DNA from: Chryseobacterium sp. MYb7
GTDB taxonomy: Bacteria > Bacteroidota > Bacteroidia > Flavobacteriales > Weeksellaceae
Reading direction: 5' to 3'
DNA length: 64,000 nucleotides
NCBI RefSeq assembly: GCF_002979455.1
Contig: NZ_PCOU01000002.1
Span: forward strand, 248,001-312,000
In this document: positions 35,486-43,628 of the stretch, in pieces
Layout: the number at the start of each line of letters is the position of its first letter
Position numbering within the stretch: the stretch's first letter is position 1
The notes under the pieces: model-generated
The model's database searches: none
What the model saw: the letters and a program-made list of their open reading frames with translations, nothing else
Told to the model about the DNA's origin: nothing
Made by a program: the position numbers and the translations under genes

Positions 35486-37471
35486 ATGACATTCCAAGAA
35501 CAGATACAGCAGGGGATTCCAAATCAGCTGCCACAACCGAAACCATACGAAACCAATATCAACCATGCTCCGAAGCGTAAAGAAATTTTAGGAGAAGAAG
35601 AGAAAAAGCTGGCATTGAAGAATGCTTTACGTTATTTTGATCCTCAATTTCACGCAGAACTGATTCCTGAGTTTAAGCAGGAGCTGGAAGATTATGGAAG
35701 AATTTATATGTACCGTTTCCGTCCGGATTATGAAATGAAGGCGAGACCTATTACAGACTATCCCGGGAAATCTGAGCAAGCGAAAGCTATTATGCTGATG
35801 ATTCAGAATAACCTGGATTATGCCGTAGCACAGCACCCTCACGAACTGATTACTTATGGTGGAAATGGAGCGGTTTTCTCAAACTGGGCACAGTATCTGC
35901 TGACGATGAAATATCTGTCGGAAATGAATAATGATCAGACATTGGTCATGTATTCAGGACATCCGATGGGATTGTTCCCTTCCCATAAAGATGCACCAAG
36001 AGTGGTTGTAACCAATGGAATGATGATTCCGAATTATTCAAAACCGGATGACTGGGAGAAATTCAATGCATTAGGCGTTACCCAGTATGGGCAAATGACG
36101 GCGGGAAGTTATATGTATATTGGCCCTCAGGGAATTGTTCACGGAACAACGATTACGGTATTAAATGCTTTCAGAAAAATCAAAAAAGAACCGAAAGGTG
36201 GACTTTTTGTAACTTCAGGACTAGGTGGAATGAGCGGAGCTCAGCCCAAAGCAGGGAATATTGCAGGGTGTGTTACGGTATGTGCAGAAGTGAATCCAAA
36301 GATCACAAAGATCCGTCATGATCAGAAATGGGTGAATGAAATTCATGAAGATCTTGATTCATTAGTAAAAAGAGTAAGAGAAGCGCAGGCTAACAAAGAA
36401 ACCGTGTCTTTGGCTTACCTTGGAAATATTGTAGAGGTTTGGGAGAAATTTGATCAGGAAGATGTAAGAATCGACATCGGATCAGATCAGACTTCACTTC
36501 ACAATCCTTGGGCAGGTGGATATTATCCTGCAGGACAAAGCTTTGAAGAATCTAATACCATGATGGCTGAAAACCCAGAACTGTTCAAAGAAAAAGTTCA
36601 GGAAACATTGAGAAGACATGCTGCAGCCATCAACAAACATACAGCGAAAGGAACGTATTTCTTTGATTACGGAAATGCCTTTTTACTGGAAGCTTCCAGA
36701 GCCGGAGCAGATGTAATGGCAGAAAATCCAACATTAGGAAGAGAATTCAAATATCCGAGTTATGTACAGGATATCATGGGACCTATGTGTTTCGATTATG
36801 GTTTCGGGCCGTTCCGTTGGGTATGTTCCAGCGGAAATCCGGAAGACCTTCAGAAAACGGATGATATTGCCTGTGCAGTGTTGGAAGAAATGGTTAAAAA
36901 CTCTCCTGAAGAGATCCAGCAGCAGATGAAAGACAACATCCAGTGGATCAAAGGAGCACAGGAAAATAAACTGGTGGTAGGTTCTCAGGCGAGAATCCTT
37001 TATGCAGATGCAGAAGGAAGAATGAAAATTGCTGAAGCCTTCAACAAAGCCATTAGAAATGGAGAAATAGGACCTGTAGTATTGGGAAGAGACCACCACG
37101 ATGTTTCAGGAACAGATTCTCCTTACAGAGAGACTTCCAATATCTATGACGGATCAAGATTTACCGCAGATATGGCCATTCACAACGTAATTGGTGATAG
37201 TTTCCGTGGAGCTACCTGGGTTTCTATTCACAATGGTGGTGGAGTAGGCTGGGGAGAAGTAATCAACGGAGGTTTCGGAATGCTTCTTGACGGAAGCGAT
37301 GATGCTGACAGAAGATTAAAATCCATGCTTTTCTGGGATGTAAACAACGGAATCTCAAGAAGAAGCTGGGCAAGAAACGAAGGCGCTGTTTTTGCGATTA
37401 AAAGAGCGATGGAAGCAGAACCAAATCTGAAAGTAACGCTTCCAAACCTTGTAGACGAAAACTTATTGTAA
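35486..37471 (+). CDS. hutU: urocanate hydratase
   Basis: A 661-residue NAD-dependent urocanase, second step of histidine degradation (urocanate to imidazolone propionate). Diagnostic stretches are YGGNGAVFSNWAQYLLTM, GQMTAGSYMYIGPQGIVHGT, the glycine-rich VTSGLGGMSGAQPKAGNIAG at NAD, DIGSDQTSLHNPWAGGYYP, and the conserved Cys of RWVCSSGNPEDL. It is longer than the E. coli-type protein (about 555) but fits the longer subtype. No other hut gene is in the window. Confidence 0.96.
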   Translation: MTFQEQIQQGIPNQLPQPKPYETNINHAPKRKEILGEEEKKLALKNALRYFDPQFHAELIPEFKQELEDYGRIYMYRFRPDYEMKARPITDYPGKSEQAKAIMLMIQNNLDYAVAQHPHELITYGGNGAVFSNWAQYLLTMKYLSEMNNDQTLVMYSGHPMGLFPSHKDAPRVVVTNGMMIPNYSKPDDWEKFNALGVTQYGQMTAGSYMYIGPQGIVHGTTITVLNAFRKIKKEPKGGLFVTSGLGGMSGAQPKAGNIAGCVTVCAEVNPKITKIRHDQKWVNEIHEDLDSLVKRVREAQANKETVSLAYLGNIVEVWEKFDQEDVRIDIGSDQTSLHNPWAGGYYPAGQSFEESNTMMAENPELFKEKVQETLRRHAAAINKHTAKGTYFFDYGNAFLLEASRAGADVMAENPTLGREFKYPSYVQDIMGPMCFDYGFGPFRWVCSSGNPEDLQKTDDIACAVLEEMVKNSPEEIQQQMKDNIQWIKGAQENKLVVGSQARILYADAEGRMKIAEAFNKAIRNGEIGPVVLGRDHHDVSGTDSPYRETSNIYDGSRFTADMAIHNVIGDSFRGATWVSIHNGGGVGWGEVINGGFGMLLDGSDDADRRLKSMLFWDVNNGISRRSWARNEGAVFAIKRAMEAEPNLKVTLPNLVDENLL

Positions 37472-37494
37472 TATAAAATTCAATAATTCAATAT

Positions 37495-37541
37495 AAACGG
37501 GCTGTAATCCTGAGTTAGTCGAAGGGAGCCCGTTTTTTGTA
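37495..37541 (+). terminator. hutU terminator formed by a dispersed repeat
   Basis: AAACGGGCT (37495-37503) pairs with AGCCCGTTT (37527-37535), followed by a T run. The loop TCCTGAGTTAGTCGAAGGG marks it as a copy of the repeat found in the opposite orientation at 25407-25446, here in terminator position. Confidence 0.8.
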
Positions 37542-37582
37542 CATAATAATACATTAATAAAAGTATAGAATAAATCAATAGC

Positions 37583-37670
37583 AACGGGCTTTAGCCCGTT
37601 TTCTTTTGTGAGTAATATAATTGGCTAAAGCCTTTTGTATTTTTCTTTTTATATCGGGCTAAAGCCCGAT
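37583..37670. repeat. two GGGCTTTAGCCC-type palindromes
   Basis: AACGGGCTTTAGCCCGTT (37583-37600) and ATCGGGCTAAAGCCCGAT (37653-37670) lie on either side of a TTGGCTAAAGCC stretch. They belong to the family also seen at 16035 and 56125. They lie between hutU and the end of the TIR cassette. Confidence 0.8.
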
Positions 37671-37738
37671 GATACTAATAAATAAAAGACTGCTGTGCGG
37701 TAATTTTTAGTCTATAATACTAATTGTTACTGTTAAAA

Positions 37739-38869
37739 TTAAATCTTGTAATCTTTATATTTTGATGTAAATTTACTTATATTTTCTTCTAAATCAATTA
37801 ATTGTTGATTTTCAATATCAGTTAAATTTCGTTTATCATTAATTATTTTCTTTATATCATTAATTAATTTACTAAAACTATTAACTTCTATTTTAAGTTC
37901 TTCTTGAAAATTGCCAATTATTTGTTTTTTTCTACCCTCAAATTCTATGGGGTATTTTTTAGCATCAACTTCTTTGCTTAAAGTTACTAATTGAGATTTT
38001 ATATTAGTGATTTTATTTGCTATATTAAAAGAGGAGGTATTAATTTTTTTGATATTAAATTCTATCCAATCATCAATTAAATAACCGATATAATTTTCTT
38101 GTAATTTTTCTCTAATCTGATCATCATTAAAATTTTTTAAATAGATTTCATATTCGAAATTTTCTAAATTAAATGTATTATCATCATTATTATTTTGATT
38201 AATAATTCTATCTATAATAAATAAAATGACATATGTTAGAATCACAATTTTAACAAATATAAATTTTTCAAATAATTCTATTTTTACTGAAATAATAAAA
38301 GAATAAATTATCACACCTAATGAAGTAAAAAACGTTATGGCTTCGATTGGGATGGTATCATTATTTGATTTTACAATTTTTATTTTCTTTGGATTATTTA
38401 CTAGAATCTTAGTAAGTATTGATATAGAAATTAGATTTAAAATTCCTAAAATTAAAAAGTATTCAAAATCTAGCTGTGTTGTTCTAAATCTTATTGATAA
38501 AAAAGTACTTAATATAGGTATTAGAAAAAATATGAACATCAAAAGATATCCATAAAAATTCATATTTAACTTATTATGTTTAATGGTCGTTAAGTTTGAA
38601 AATGTTTTTTTTTCAGATTGAAAAGTTATTATAATATAATAGCAAGCTATCATTGAGTTTGAAGTAAAGCATATTAAAAATATAGAATTATATATATCCA
38701 AACTATCTAAATTTTGAAAATAATAAAATACATTTTTATATAATTTATATAAACAAAATATTAATGCTGAGTAAAGAACATATGAAGTAAATCCTGATTC
38801 CCTTTTTCTTTGTAGATTTCTATCATTTAGTTTAGAGATAAAATTTTTAAAGTTTTCTTGGTTGCTCAT
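37739..38869 (-). CDS. multi-pass membrane protein with cytoplasmic helical tail (TIR cassette)
   Basis: A 376-residue protein. The N-terminal half has about six hydrophobic segments (about 28-50, 57-80, 104-126, 135-157, 176-196, 203-220). The C-terminal 150 residues are charged and helical (coiled coil near 300-365). Family not recognised. It is last in a minus-strand run behind the TIR gene and the 225-residue gene, with a 105-bp gap, and shares their extreme AT content. A membrane-acting effector of a defence system is one reading; a transporter-like or unrelated protein is another. Confidence 0.7.
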   Translation of the reverse strand: MSNQENFKNFISKLNDRNLQRKRESGFTSYVLYSALIFCLYKLYKNVFYYFQNLDSLDIYNSIFLICFTSNSMIACYYIIITFQSEKKTFSNLTTIKHNKLNMNFYGYLLMFIFFLIPILSTFLSIRFRTTQLDFEYFLILGILNLISISILTKILVNNPKKIKIVKSNNDTIPIEAITFFTSLGVIIYSFIISVKIELFEKFIFVKIVILTYVILFIIDRIINQNNNDDNTFNLENFEYEIYLKNFNDDQIREKLQENYIGYLIDDWIEFNIKKINTSSFNIANKITNIKSQLVTLSKEVDAKKYPIEFEGRKKQIIGNFQEELKIEVNSFSKLINDIKKIINDKRNLTDIENQQLIDLEENISKFTSKYKDYKI

Positions 38870-38974
38870 AGTGAATGTTTATATTATCGTAATGTATATT
38901 TTCAAAATAAGGTGAATACGTTTCTAGTTTTATTCCTTAATGTTAGTCCGAAGTTTTAATTTATTGTTATATTC

Positions 38975-39652
38975 TTACATTAGCTTTTTTATTGCTAATA
39001 ATGTTGAATTGAAGACTGAAGAAATTTCTTTATCTATAATCATTTTATAATTAACTTCTTTTTTTGCTAAAACATCAACAACTAAACAATTTTCTTGACT
39101 TACCGAGTATTCTTCTTCAAAATTATTTGATAGATAGATAAAAAGAGCTTCTGAAAATATTCCAAGCTCTTCTGTTGTGTAGCCTTCTAATTTAGAAACA
39201 AACCAAATTGCTCCTACACATTTTCTATCATCTTTATCAAAAGAATAGATTTGGTTAGGTGTAATTTGTACAGGAACAGTATTTAGATATATTATTGATC
39301 TTTTATTTGTTTTAGATAAAATATTTATTGTTCCTGGCATCCATGTTGAGAAATCAAAATCTTCATAATTATGTAAAATATCAAGATTTCTTTGATACAT
39401 GTCTTTAGTCTGTTTAGTCAATTTAGGATTAAAAAGATCTAAGATTTCTGCAATTTTATCCTTTAACGGTTTATTATCATTATTTTTAAATGCATTACTC
39501 ATAGCACTTAAACTTCTTACCCAATAATTTCCTCCTTCTGTAGTTTTCTCTAAACTTTTTTTTCGTAAATAATTAAGAAATGTTTGTTTACCTTTTTCAG
39601 ATTTTTGTCTGAATATAATTATATTGTTTATTGATATTTTTTTCATTGTCAT
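38975..39652 (-). CDS. unknown protein, 225 aa (TIR cassette)
   Basis: A soluble, Lys/Asn-rich protein with no signal peptide. Recognisable stretches are IIYLNTVPVQITPNQIYSFDKDD, CVGAIWFVSKLEGYTTEELGIFSEALFIYL, and YSVSQENCLVVDVLAKKEV. I cannot name a family. The gene lies 48 bp after the TIR gene on the same strand and in the same AT-rich segment, so the two are probably cotranscribed. Confidence 0.7.
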   Translation of the reverse strand: MTMKKISINNIIIFRQKSEKGKQTFLNYLRKKSLEKTTEGGNYWVRSLSAMSNAFKNNDNKPLKDKIAEILDLFNPKLTKQTKDMYQRNLDILHNYEDFDFSTWMPGTINILSKTNKRSIIYLNTVPVQITPNQIYSFDKDDRKCVGAIWFVSKLEGYTTEELGIFSEALFIYLSNNFEEEYSVSQENCLVVDVLAKKEVNYKMIIDKEISSVFNSTLLAIKKLM

Positions 39653-39700
39653 TGTTTTTTTTTTATTGATTCATTTACTTTCTTATAAGTCTAAGTTTTT

Positions 39701-40615
39701 TTATTCAATTAGCCTTTTTAATTCATTAGCTATTTCTTCAATACTGTATATAGCGGTGTTCAAAGCTACTTTATCTGCTAAGCTAGGGCTAAATGATAAT
39801 ACTTCATTTTTTGTTACATTATGCCAAATAGGTAAAATAACTTTGATGCCATTCATCTCTCTAGCAACAAGTCCATTTAATTCATATTCTGTCCAATTCT
39901 TTTTAAAGAAGTCTCTTGAGAGAACAACAATGCCGTATTTTGAAGATTTTAAACCTTCATCGATTCTTTTTCGTAAGCTATCACCAATTTTCATCTGAAA
40001 CTTATCATACCATATATTTATATTTTCTCGCTGTAAAACTTCTGCTAATGGCTGAACGAAGGTTTCTTTGTCTTCAGTTGCATGTGAAATAAAAAAATCA
40101 TATTCTTTATTTTCATTAGTATTATTTTCATTTTTAGTAGAATGGATTTGATTCACAATCGTATTTAAAACTTCCTTTTGATTAGAAATATCAGTTTGTA
40201 ATTTTAATTGAAGCTTTTCTTGCTCATGTTGAAAATTTGTCTGTTCACGTTGAAATAGGATTTGTTTCTTTTGAAATTCCTCTTGATCTCTTTTTGATTT
40301 GTTTTTTTCTTTAAGCTCTTCCTTTGACAGCTCTTGTTTTGCTTTTACTAGATCTGCTGTTTTAGTAGCAATTTTTTTATACAAATCACTCTTTGTATTT
40401 TGAACTTTTAGAATGTAGGTTTGGTGACTTTGAATTTGTTTTTGCTTGTTTTGCAAAGATGCAATAGATGTTGACTTTGTAATAGATCTATTTATAGTGT
40501 CAATGTCTTTTTGTTTATCGAACTCTTTTTTATTTTCAATAGCAATTTTTTTTTGTATGTCTGATATTTCTTTTTCAATTCTTATAACTTTATCGGAATA
40601 TTGTTTTATACTCAT
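39701..40615 (-). CDS. coiled-coil TIR-domain protein
   Basis: A 304-residue cytoplasmic protein. Residues 1-165 are charged and helical with Gln/Lys/Glu heptads, predicted to form a long coiled coil. Residues about 170-304 are a TIR domain: EYDFFISHATEDKETFVQPL (strand A and BB-loop region), IWYDKFQMKIGDSLRKRIDEGL, and the catalytic-Glu region NWTEYELNGL (Glu about 245). Bacterial TIR domains commonly cleave NAD or make cyclic-ADP-ribose signals in anti-phage defence. The intact motifs suggest catalytic activity; an association with the next two genes is inferred from strand, spacing and composition. Confidence 0.88.
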   Translation of the reverse strand: MSIKQYSDKVIRIEKEISDIQKKIAIENKKEFDKQKDIDTINRSITKSTSIASLQNKQKQIQSHQTYILKVQNTKSDLYKKIATKTADLVKAKQELSKEELKEKNKSKRDQEEFQKKQILFQREQTNFQHEQEKLQLKLQTDISNQKEVLNTIVNQIHSTKNENNTNENKEYDFFISHATEDKETFVQPLAEVLQRENINIWYDKFQMKIGDSLRKRIDEGLKSSKYGIVVLSRDFFKKNWTEYELNGLVAREMNGIKVILPIWHNVTKNEVLSFSPSLADKVALNTAIYSIEEIANELKRLIE

Positions 40616-40991
40616 ATTAAATAGTTTTATAATGATTATTTCTGATTTATTTATAATGCTGTGATAAAATGTGTTTTTATTGAGAAAAATAATTACAATC
40701 TACAAAAGAAAGTTTTTACATACTTCCGTATTTCTACGGAAATTCCATCAAATATAAACTACATCATTTCCAAAACCTTACGGTTTCCCGTAGCCCCAAA
40801 CTCCCAACCTCAAAAACACTCCCGTTTGTAACCTCCCAGCACCTCAGGAACTCTAAAACAATAGTAAAACAAATCTCCCGAGTCCTCATTTTGTTAAAAA
40901 CAAGTATGCAAGAGACTTCCCAAGAGCTTGGGAAGTCTCTTGCAAGTCGGATGAAACCTCCCAAGTTGTTGAGAGGTTTGTCGTAAGTATA
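40616..40991. other. gene-free region upstream of the TIR cassette
   Basis: The first 100 bp hold the undefined TIR promoter. The rest carries CTTACGGTTTCCCGTAG-like and AACCTCCCAG repeats and a strong palindrome (see 40907-40944), after which the sequence leads to the DUF6261 promoter. There is a sharp change from AT-rich cassette sequence to repeat-type sequence near 40740. Confidence 0.55.
40907..40944. repeat. perfect 18-bp-arm palindrome
   Basis: TGCAAGAGACTTCCCAAG (40907-40924) and its exact complement (40927-40944) are separated by two bases. A second hairpin, AAACCTC/GAGGTTT, follows within 30 bp. Confidence 0.9.
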
Positions 40992-41022
40992 TTTGTAACC
41001 CAACAACTTTTTTCTATATTTG
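40992..41022 (+). promoter_or_regulatory. promoter of the DUF6261 gene
   Basis: TTTG (40992-40995), 19 bp, TATATTTG (41015-41022): full match to the Bacteroidota consensus with optimal spacing, 33 bp before the start codon. Confidence 0.75.
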
Positions 41023-41055
41023 ATTATTAATTTATTAATCCCAAAAACACAAAAA

Positions 41056-41763
41056 ATGAAAATTGCCCTCACACAGCTGAGCACTAAAGATCTTGCGACT
41101 TTAGCTCAGAGAATTCTTTCTAATGCTCAATCCGGAAAATACCCTGTTATCGACAATCATCCTCTTGTAGGAGCTTTGGCGTTTTCCTATACGGAATACG
41201 ACAAGGTCTATACAAAGCAGGTCTACAGCGGAAAAGGAGAAGACGTAGCCACTGCCGATCACGAAAGAGATACCGCTTATGCCAATCTGAAATCTTTCCT
41301 GAACGGATATCGTAAACTACCATCTGCAGCCAACTATCAGGTGGCAGAGGATCTCTACGGAGTATTCAAAACTTTTGGGCTGAACCTGGACAGGCTGAGT
41401 TACTCTTCACAAAGCGCTCAGATGAAAAAGCTTATAGAAGAATTAGAAACGGCAGAAAACAAACAGAAGATCACCCTTCTTTCTCTGGATGCAGCTTTTG
41501 CAGAGATGAAAGCTAAGCAGGATGCTTTTGAGATCATATTTGCAGAGCAGGCAGGAGCGAATGCGGACCTTCGTCAAATGACGAGCGCCAGCGCCATCCG
41601 TAAAGATCTGGAGAAAACATTGAAAACTTATATGAATCTTCTCACAGCAATGAAGTCGGTTCCAGGCTGGGAGCTGCTCTATAGTGATACCAATGAGCTG
41701 GTGAAGGCTGCAAAAAACTCTTCGCTGACAAGAGAAGGCGGTGATAATATAGCTAAAGGGTAA
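41056..41763 (+). CDS. DUF6261 family protein
   Basis: A 235-residue, mostly helical cytoplasmic protein starting MKIALTQLSTKDLATLAQRIL, with YANLKSFLNGYRKLPSA and the C-terminal DTNELVKAAKNSSLTREGG. I recognise this as the DUF6261 family, common in Bacteroidota; its function is not known. The start at the ATG 41056 is set by the promoter 33 bp upstream. The gene is less AT-rich than the TIR cassette on its left. Confidence 0.75.
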   Translation: MKIALTQLSTKDLATLAQRILSNAQSGKYPVIDNHPLVGALAFSYTEYDKVYTKQVYSGKGEDVATADHERDTAYANLKSFLNGYRKLPSAANYQVAEDLYGVFKTFGLNLDRLSYSSQSAQMKKLIEELETAENKQKITLLSLDAAFAEMKAKQDAFEIIFAEQAGANADLRQMTSASAIRKDLEKTLKTYMNLLTAMKSVPGWELLYSDTNELVKAAKNSSLTREGGDNIAKG

Positions 41764-42095
41764 GAAATCTAACCTTTATATAGAGTAATCCACAAGCTTG
41801 TCACTCCGTAGGAGTCATTATACTTATAAACGTAATACAAAAACTCAGCATACGGCTGAGTTTTGTTATTTTGAACCATTCAGAGTATTGAAGTTGTTAA
41901 GGAAGATTAAGGAAACATCAAGATGCTTTTCATTGAGATTGCTTCACCTTCGGTTCGCAATGACAGTGGTAGTGTGAAATTTTATCGGAGATAAAATCTT
42001 TGCGTTTTAAAACAGAAAATTTTTACTATCATTTTGCGCCTTAGCGCTTATCCCAATTATGATACAAAAAAACTCAGCAAATCGCTGAGTTTTTA
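41764..42095. repeat. composite intergenic repeats, left side of the XRE gene
   Basis: 41797-41826 contains CTTGTCACTCCGTAGGAGTC (also at 25535). 41835-41931 (CTCAGC hairpin, then TATTTTGAACCATT...AAACATCAAGATG) and 41976-42104 (TTTTATCGGAGATAAAAT, TTTGCGCCTTAGCG, then a CTCAGC-type hairpin) both have close counterparts in 42594-42776. The hairpin at 42070-42095 is also the terminator of the XRE gene. Confidence 0.75.
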
Positions 42096-42470
42096 TTATT
42101 TTTTCTTAAAAGCATTTAGCTCCTCTTGTAATCTCTGGTTTTCTTTTTTTAGCATTTCTATAAGCTCTCTTTGGCTTTCAAGAAGGAACTCTGGAACATT
42201 ACAATAATAATTACCACTAACATTTCCTATATTGTTGCTATTGGTATTATTTTCAAAATGATTGATTTGTTTAGCCTCCTCTTCTTCATAAATTTCTTCT
42301 ACGGGAACTTCCAGAAAACGGGCAATCTTATCCCATTCATCATGGAAAATCTTTACATCTCCACTTTCTTTTCTGCTGTAGTTGGAGACATCTGTAGCAA
42401 TATATTCAGCCACTTGCTGTTGTGTGAAGCCTTTTCTTTTTCTTACGTTGCGTAGTTTTTCTTTTTGCAT
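42096..42470 (-). CDS. XRE-family helix-turn-helix regulator with coiled-coil tail
   Basis: A 124-residue protein. The HTH is at about 4-62 (LRNVRKRKGFTQQQVAEYIATDVSNYSRKESGDV). An Asn-rich linker (NNTNSNNIGNVSGN) leads to a C-terminal coiled coil (about 90-124: LLESQRELIEMLKKENQRLQEEL). It resembles the regulator at 18503 in layout. The target is unknown; the tight location between two long repeats suggests movement by recombination. Confidence 0.87.
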   Translation of the reverse strand: MQKEKLRNVRKRKGFTQQQVAEYIATDVSNYSRKESGDVKIFHDEWDKIARFLEVPVEEIYEEEEAKQINHFENNTNSNNIGNVSGNYYCNVPEFLLESQRELIEMLKKENQRLQEELNAFKKK

Positions 42471-42838
42471 GACCCGTATTTTCTACAAATATGCAAAATT
42501 TTTGTTGGAATTGCGAAGACGCATAGTTTTTTATGCCTGATGAGTTATTTTAAGGCGCAAGAAAATCATAGGTTTTCAGCAAGTGAAGCATTATCAATTT
42601 TATCGGAGATAAAATCCTTGCGCCTTAAAACTTGATGTTTTAAATATCATTTTGCGTCTTTGCGTTTACCCAACTACACAAAAAAACTCAACTATATGCT
42701 GAGCTTTTATTATTTTGAACCATTAAGGATATTGAAATTTTGAAGGTAAATTAAGGAAACATCAAGATGTTTTTAAATTATGCATTCATCTTAATATTCT
42801 TAATAATTTAATTTTTCTTAATGGTTTAATGTATTTTA
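42471..42838. repeat. composite intergenic repeat, right side of the XRE gene
   Basis: 42594-42776 holds a full copy of the block whose parts lie at 41976-42104 and 41835-41931: TTTTATCGGAGATAAAAT, TTTGCGTCTTTGCG, a CTCAAC...GCTGAG hairpin, then TATTTTGAACCATT and AAACATCAAGATG. No gene. Confidence 0.75.
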
Positions 42839-43408
42839 TTATTTCACAGCCGCAATAGCTGCTTCATAATTCGGTTCTTGCGAAATATCAGGCACCTGCT
42901 CTTCATAGATGATCTTCCCTGTAGGATCTATTACCACAACCGCTCTGCTCAGAAGACCTTTCATCGCAGAATCTACCAGTTCCACTCCATAGTTCCATCC
43001 GAAATCTGTACGGAAATCCGAAAGCATTACTACATTTTTGATCCCTTCTGCACCACAGAATCTTTTCTGAGCAAACGGTAAATCTTTAGAAATACAAAGT
43101 ACTACCGTATTGGGAAGATTTCCAGCCTCTTCATTGAAATGATGTACAGAAGCAGAGCAAACACCAGTATCTACACTAGGAAAGATATTCAGAATAACAT
43201 ATTTTCCTTTGTACGAATCCAACGTTTGATCATTCATATTCACATCGGTAAGAGTGAATTTAGGAGCTGGTTTATTAAGAGCCGGTAATTTGGCATAAGT
43301 ATGAACTTCCTTTCCTCCCATTAAAACAGTATTGGTTGCTTTAGATTTTTGAGCAAAGCCCGCTGCAGAGAAGAATAGCAGTGTGCCGCAAACTAATTTT
43401 GAAAACAT
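42839..43408 (-). CDS. tpx: thiol peroxidase with signal peptide
   Basis: A 189-residue atypical 2-Cys peroxiredoxin reducing H2O2 and organic peroxides. The peroxidatic Cys is in FPSVDTGVCSAS (about 82) and the resolving Cys in KRFCGAEG (about 116), the normal Tpx spacing. The N-terminus, MFSKLVCGTLLFFSAAGFAQ, is a Sec signal peptide in addition to the normal Tpx domain (family length about 165), so this enzyme is exported, whereas Tpx is often cytoplasmic. Monocistronic. Confidence 0.92.
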   Translation of the reverse strand: MFSKLVCGTLLFFSAAGFAQKSKATNTVLMGGKEVHTYAKLPALNKPAPKFTLTDVNMNDQTLDSYKGKYVILNIFPSVDTGVCSASVHHFNEEAGNLPNTVVLCISKDLPFAQKRFCGAEGIKNVVMLSDFRTDFGWNYGVELVDSAMKGLLSRAVVVIDPTGKIIYEEQVPDISQEPNYEAAIAAVK

Positions 43409-43628
43409 GAAATTTATTTTTAAGCTAAATTATTCTTTTTTTAGGAGCTGAGATTAATTTTAATTCAAATAGATCAAATCTATTGTCAGATTGTTTTTTT
43501 CAAAACATTTTACCTCTACCTTTATCTTATAAAACATGGTTGTTTCAAAGGTGTCATTCTGACGAAAGGCAAATAATTTAAATTTTGAAATAATCTCAAA
43601 CTTATCACATAAAAAAATAGAAAGATTT
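43409..43628. other. gene-free interval
   Basis: About 220 bp between divergent tpx and gapN. It contains TGTCATTCTGACGAAAGGC...AATAATCTCA (43548-43592), a unit of a type common between genes in this group of bacteria. No full promoter pair was found. Confidence 0.5.

Noticed and set aside
40764..41084. Minus-strand reading frame over the palindrome and DUF6261 promoter
   Set aside because: It runs across a hairpin repeat and a well-formed promoter and start on the other strand; no protein-like features.
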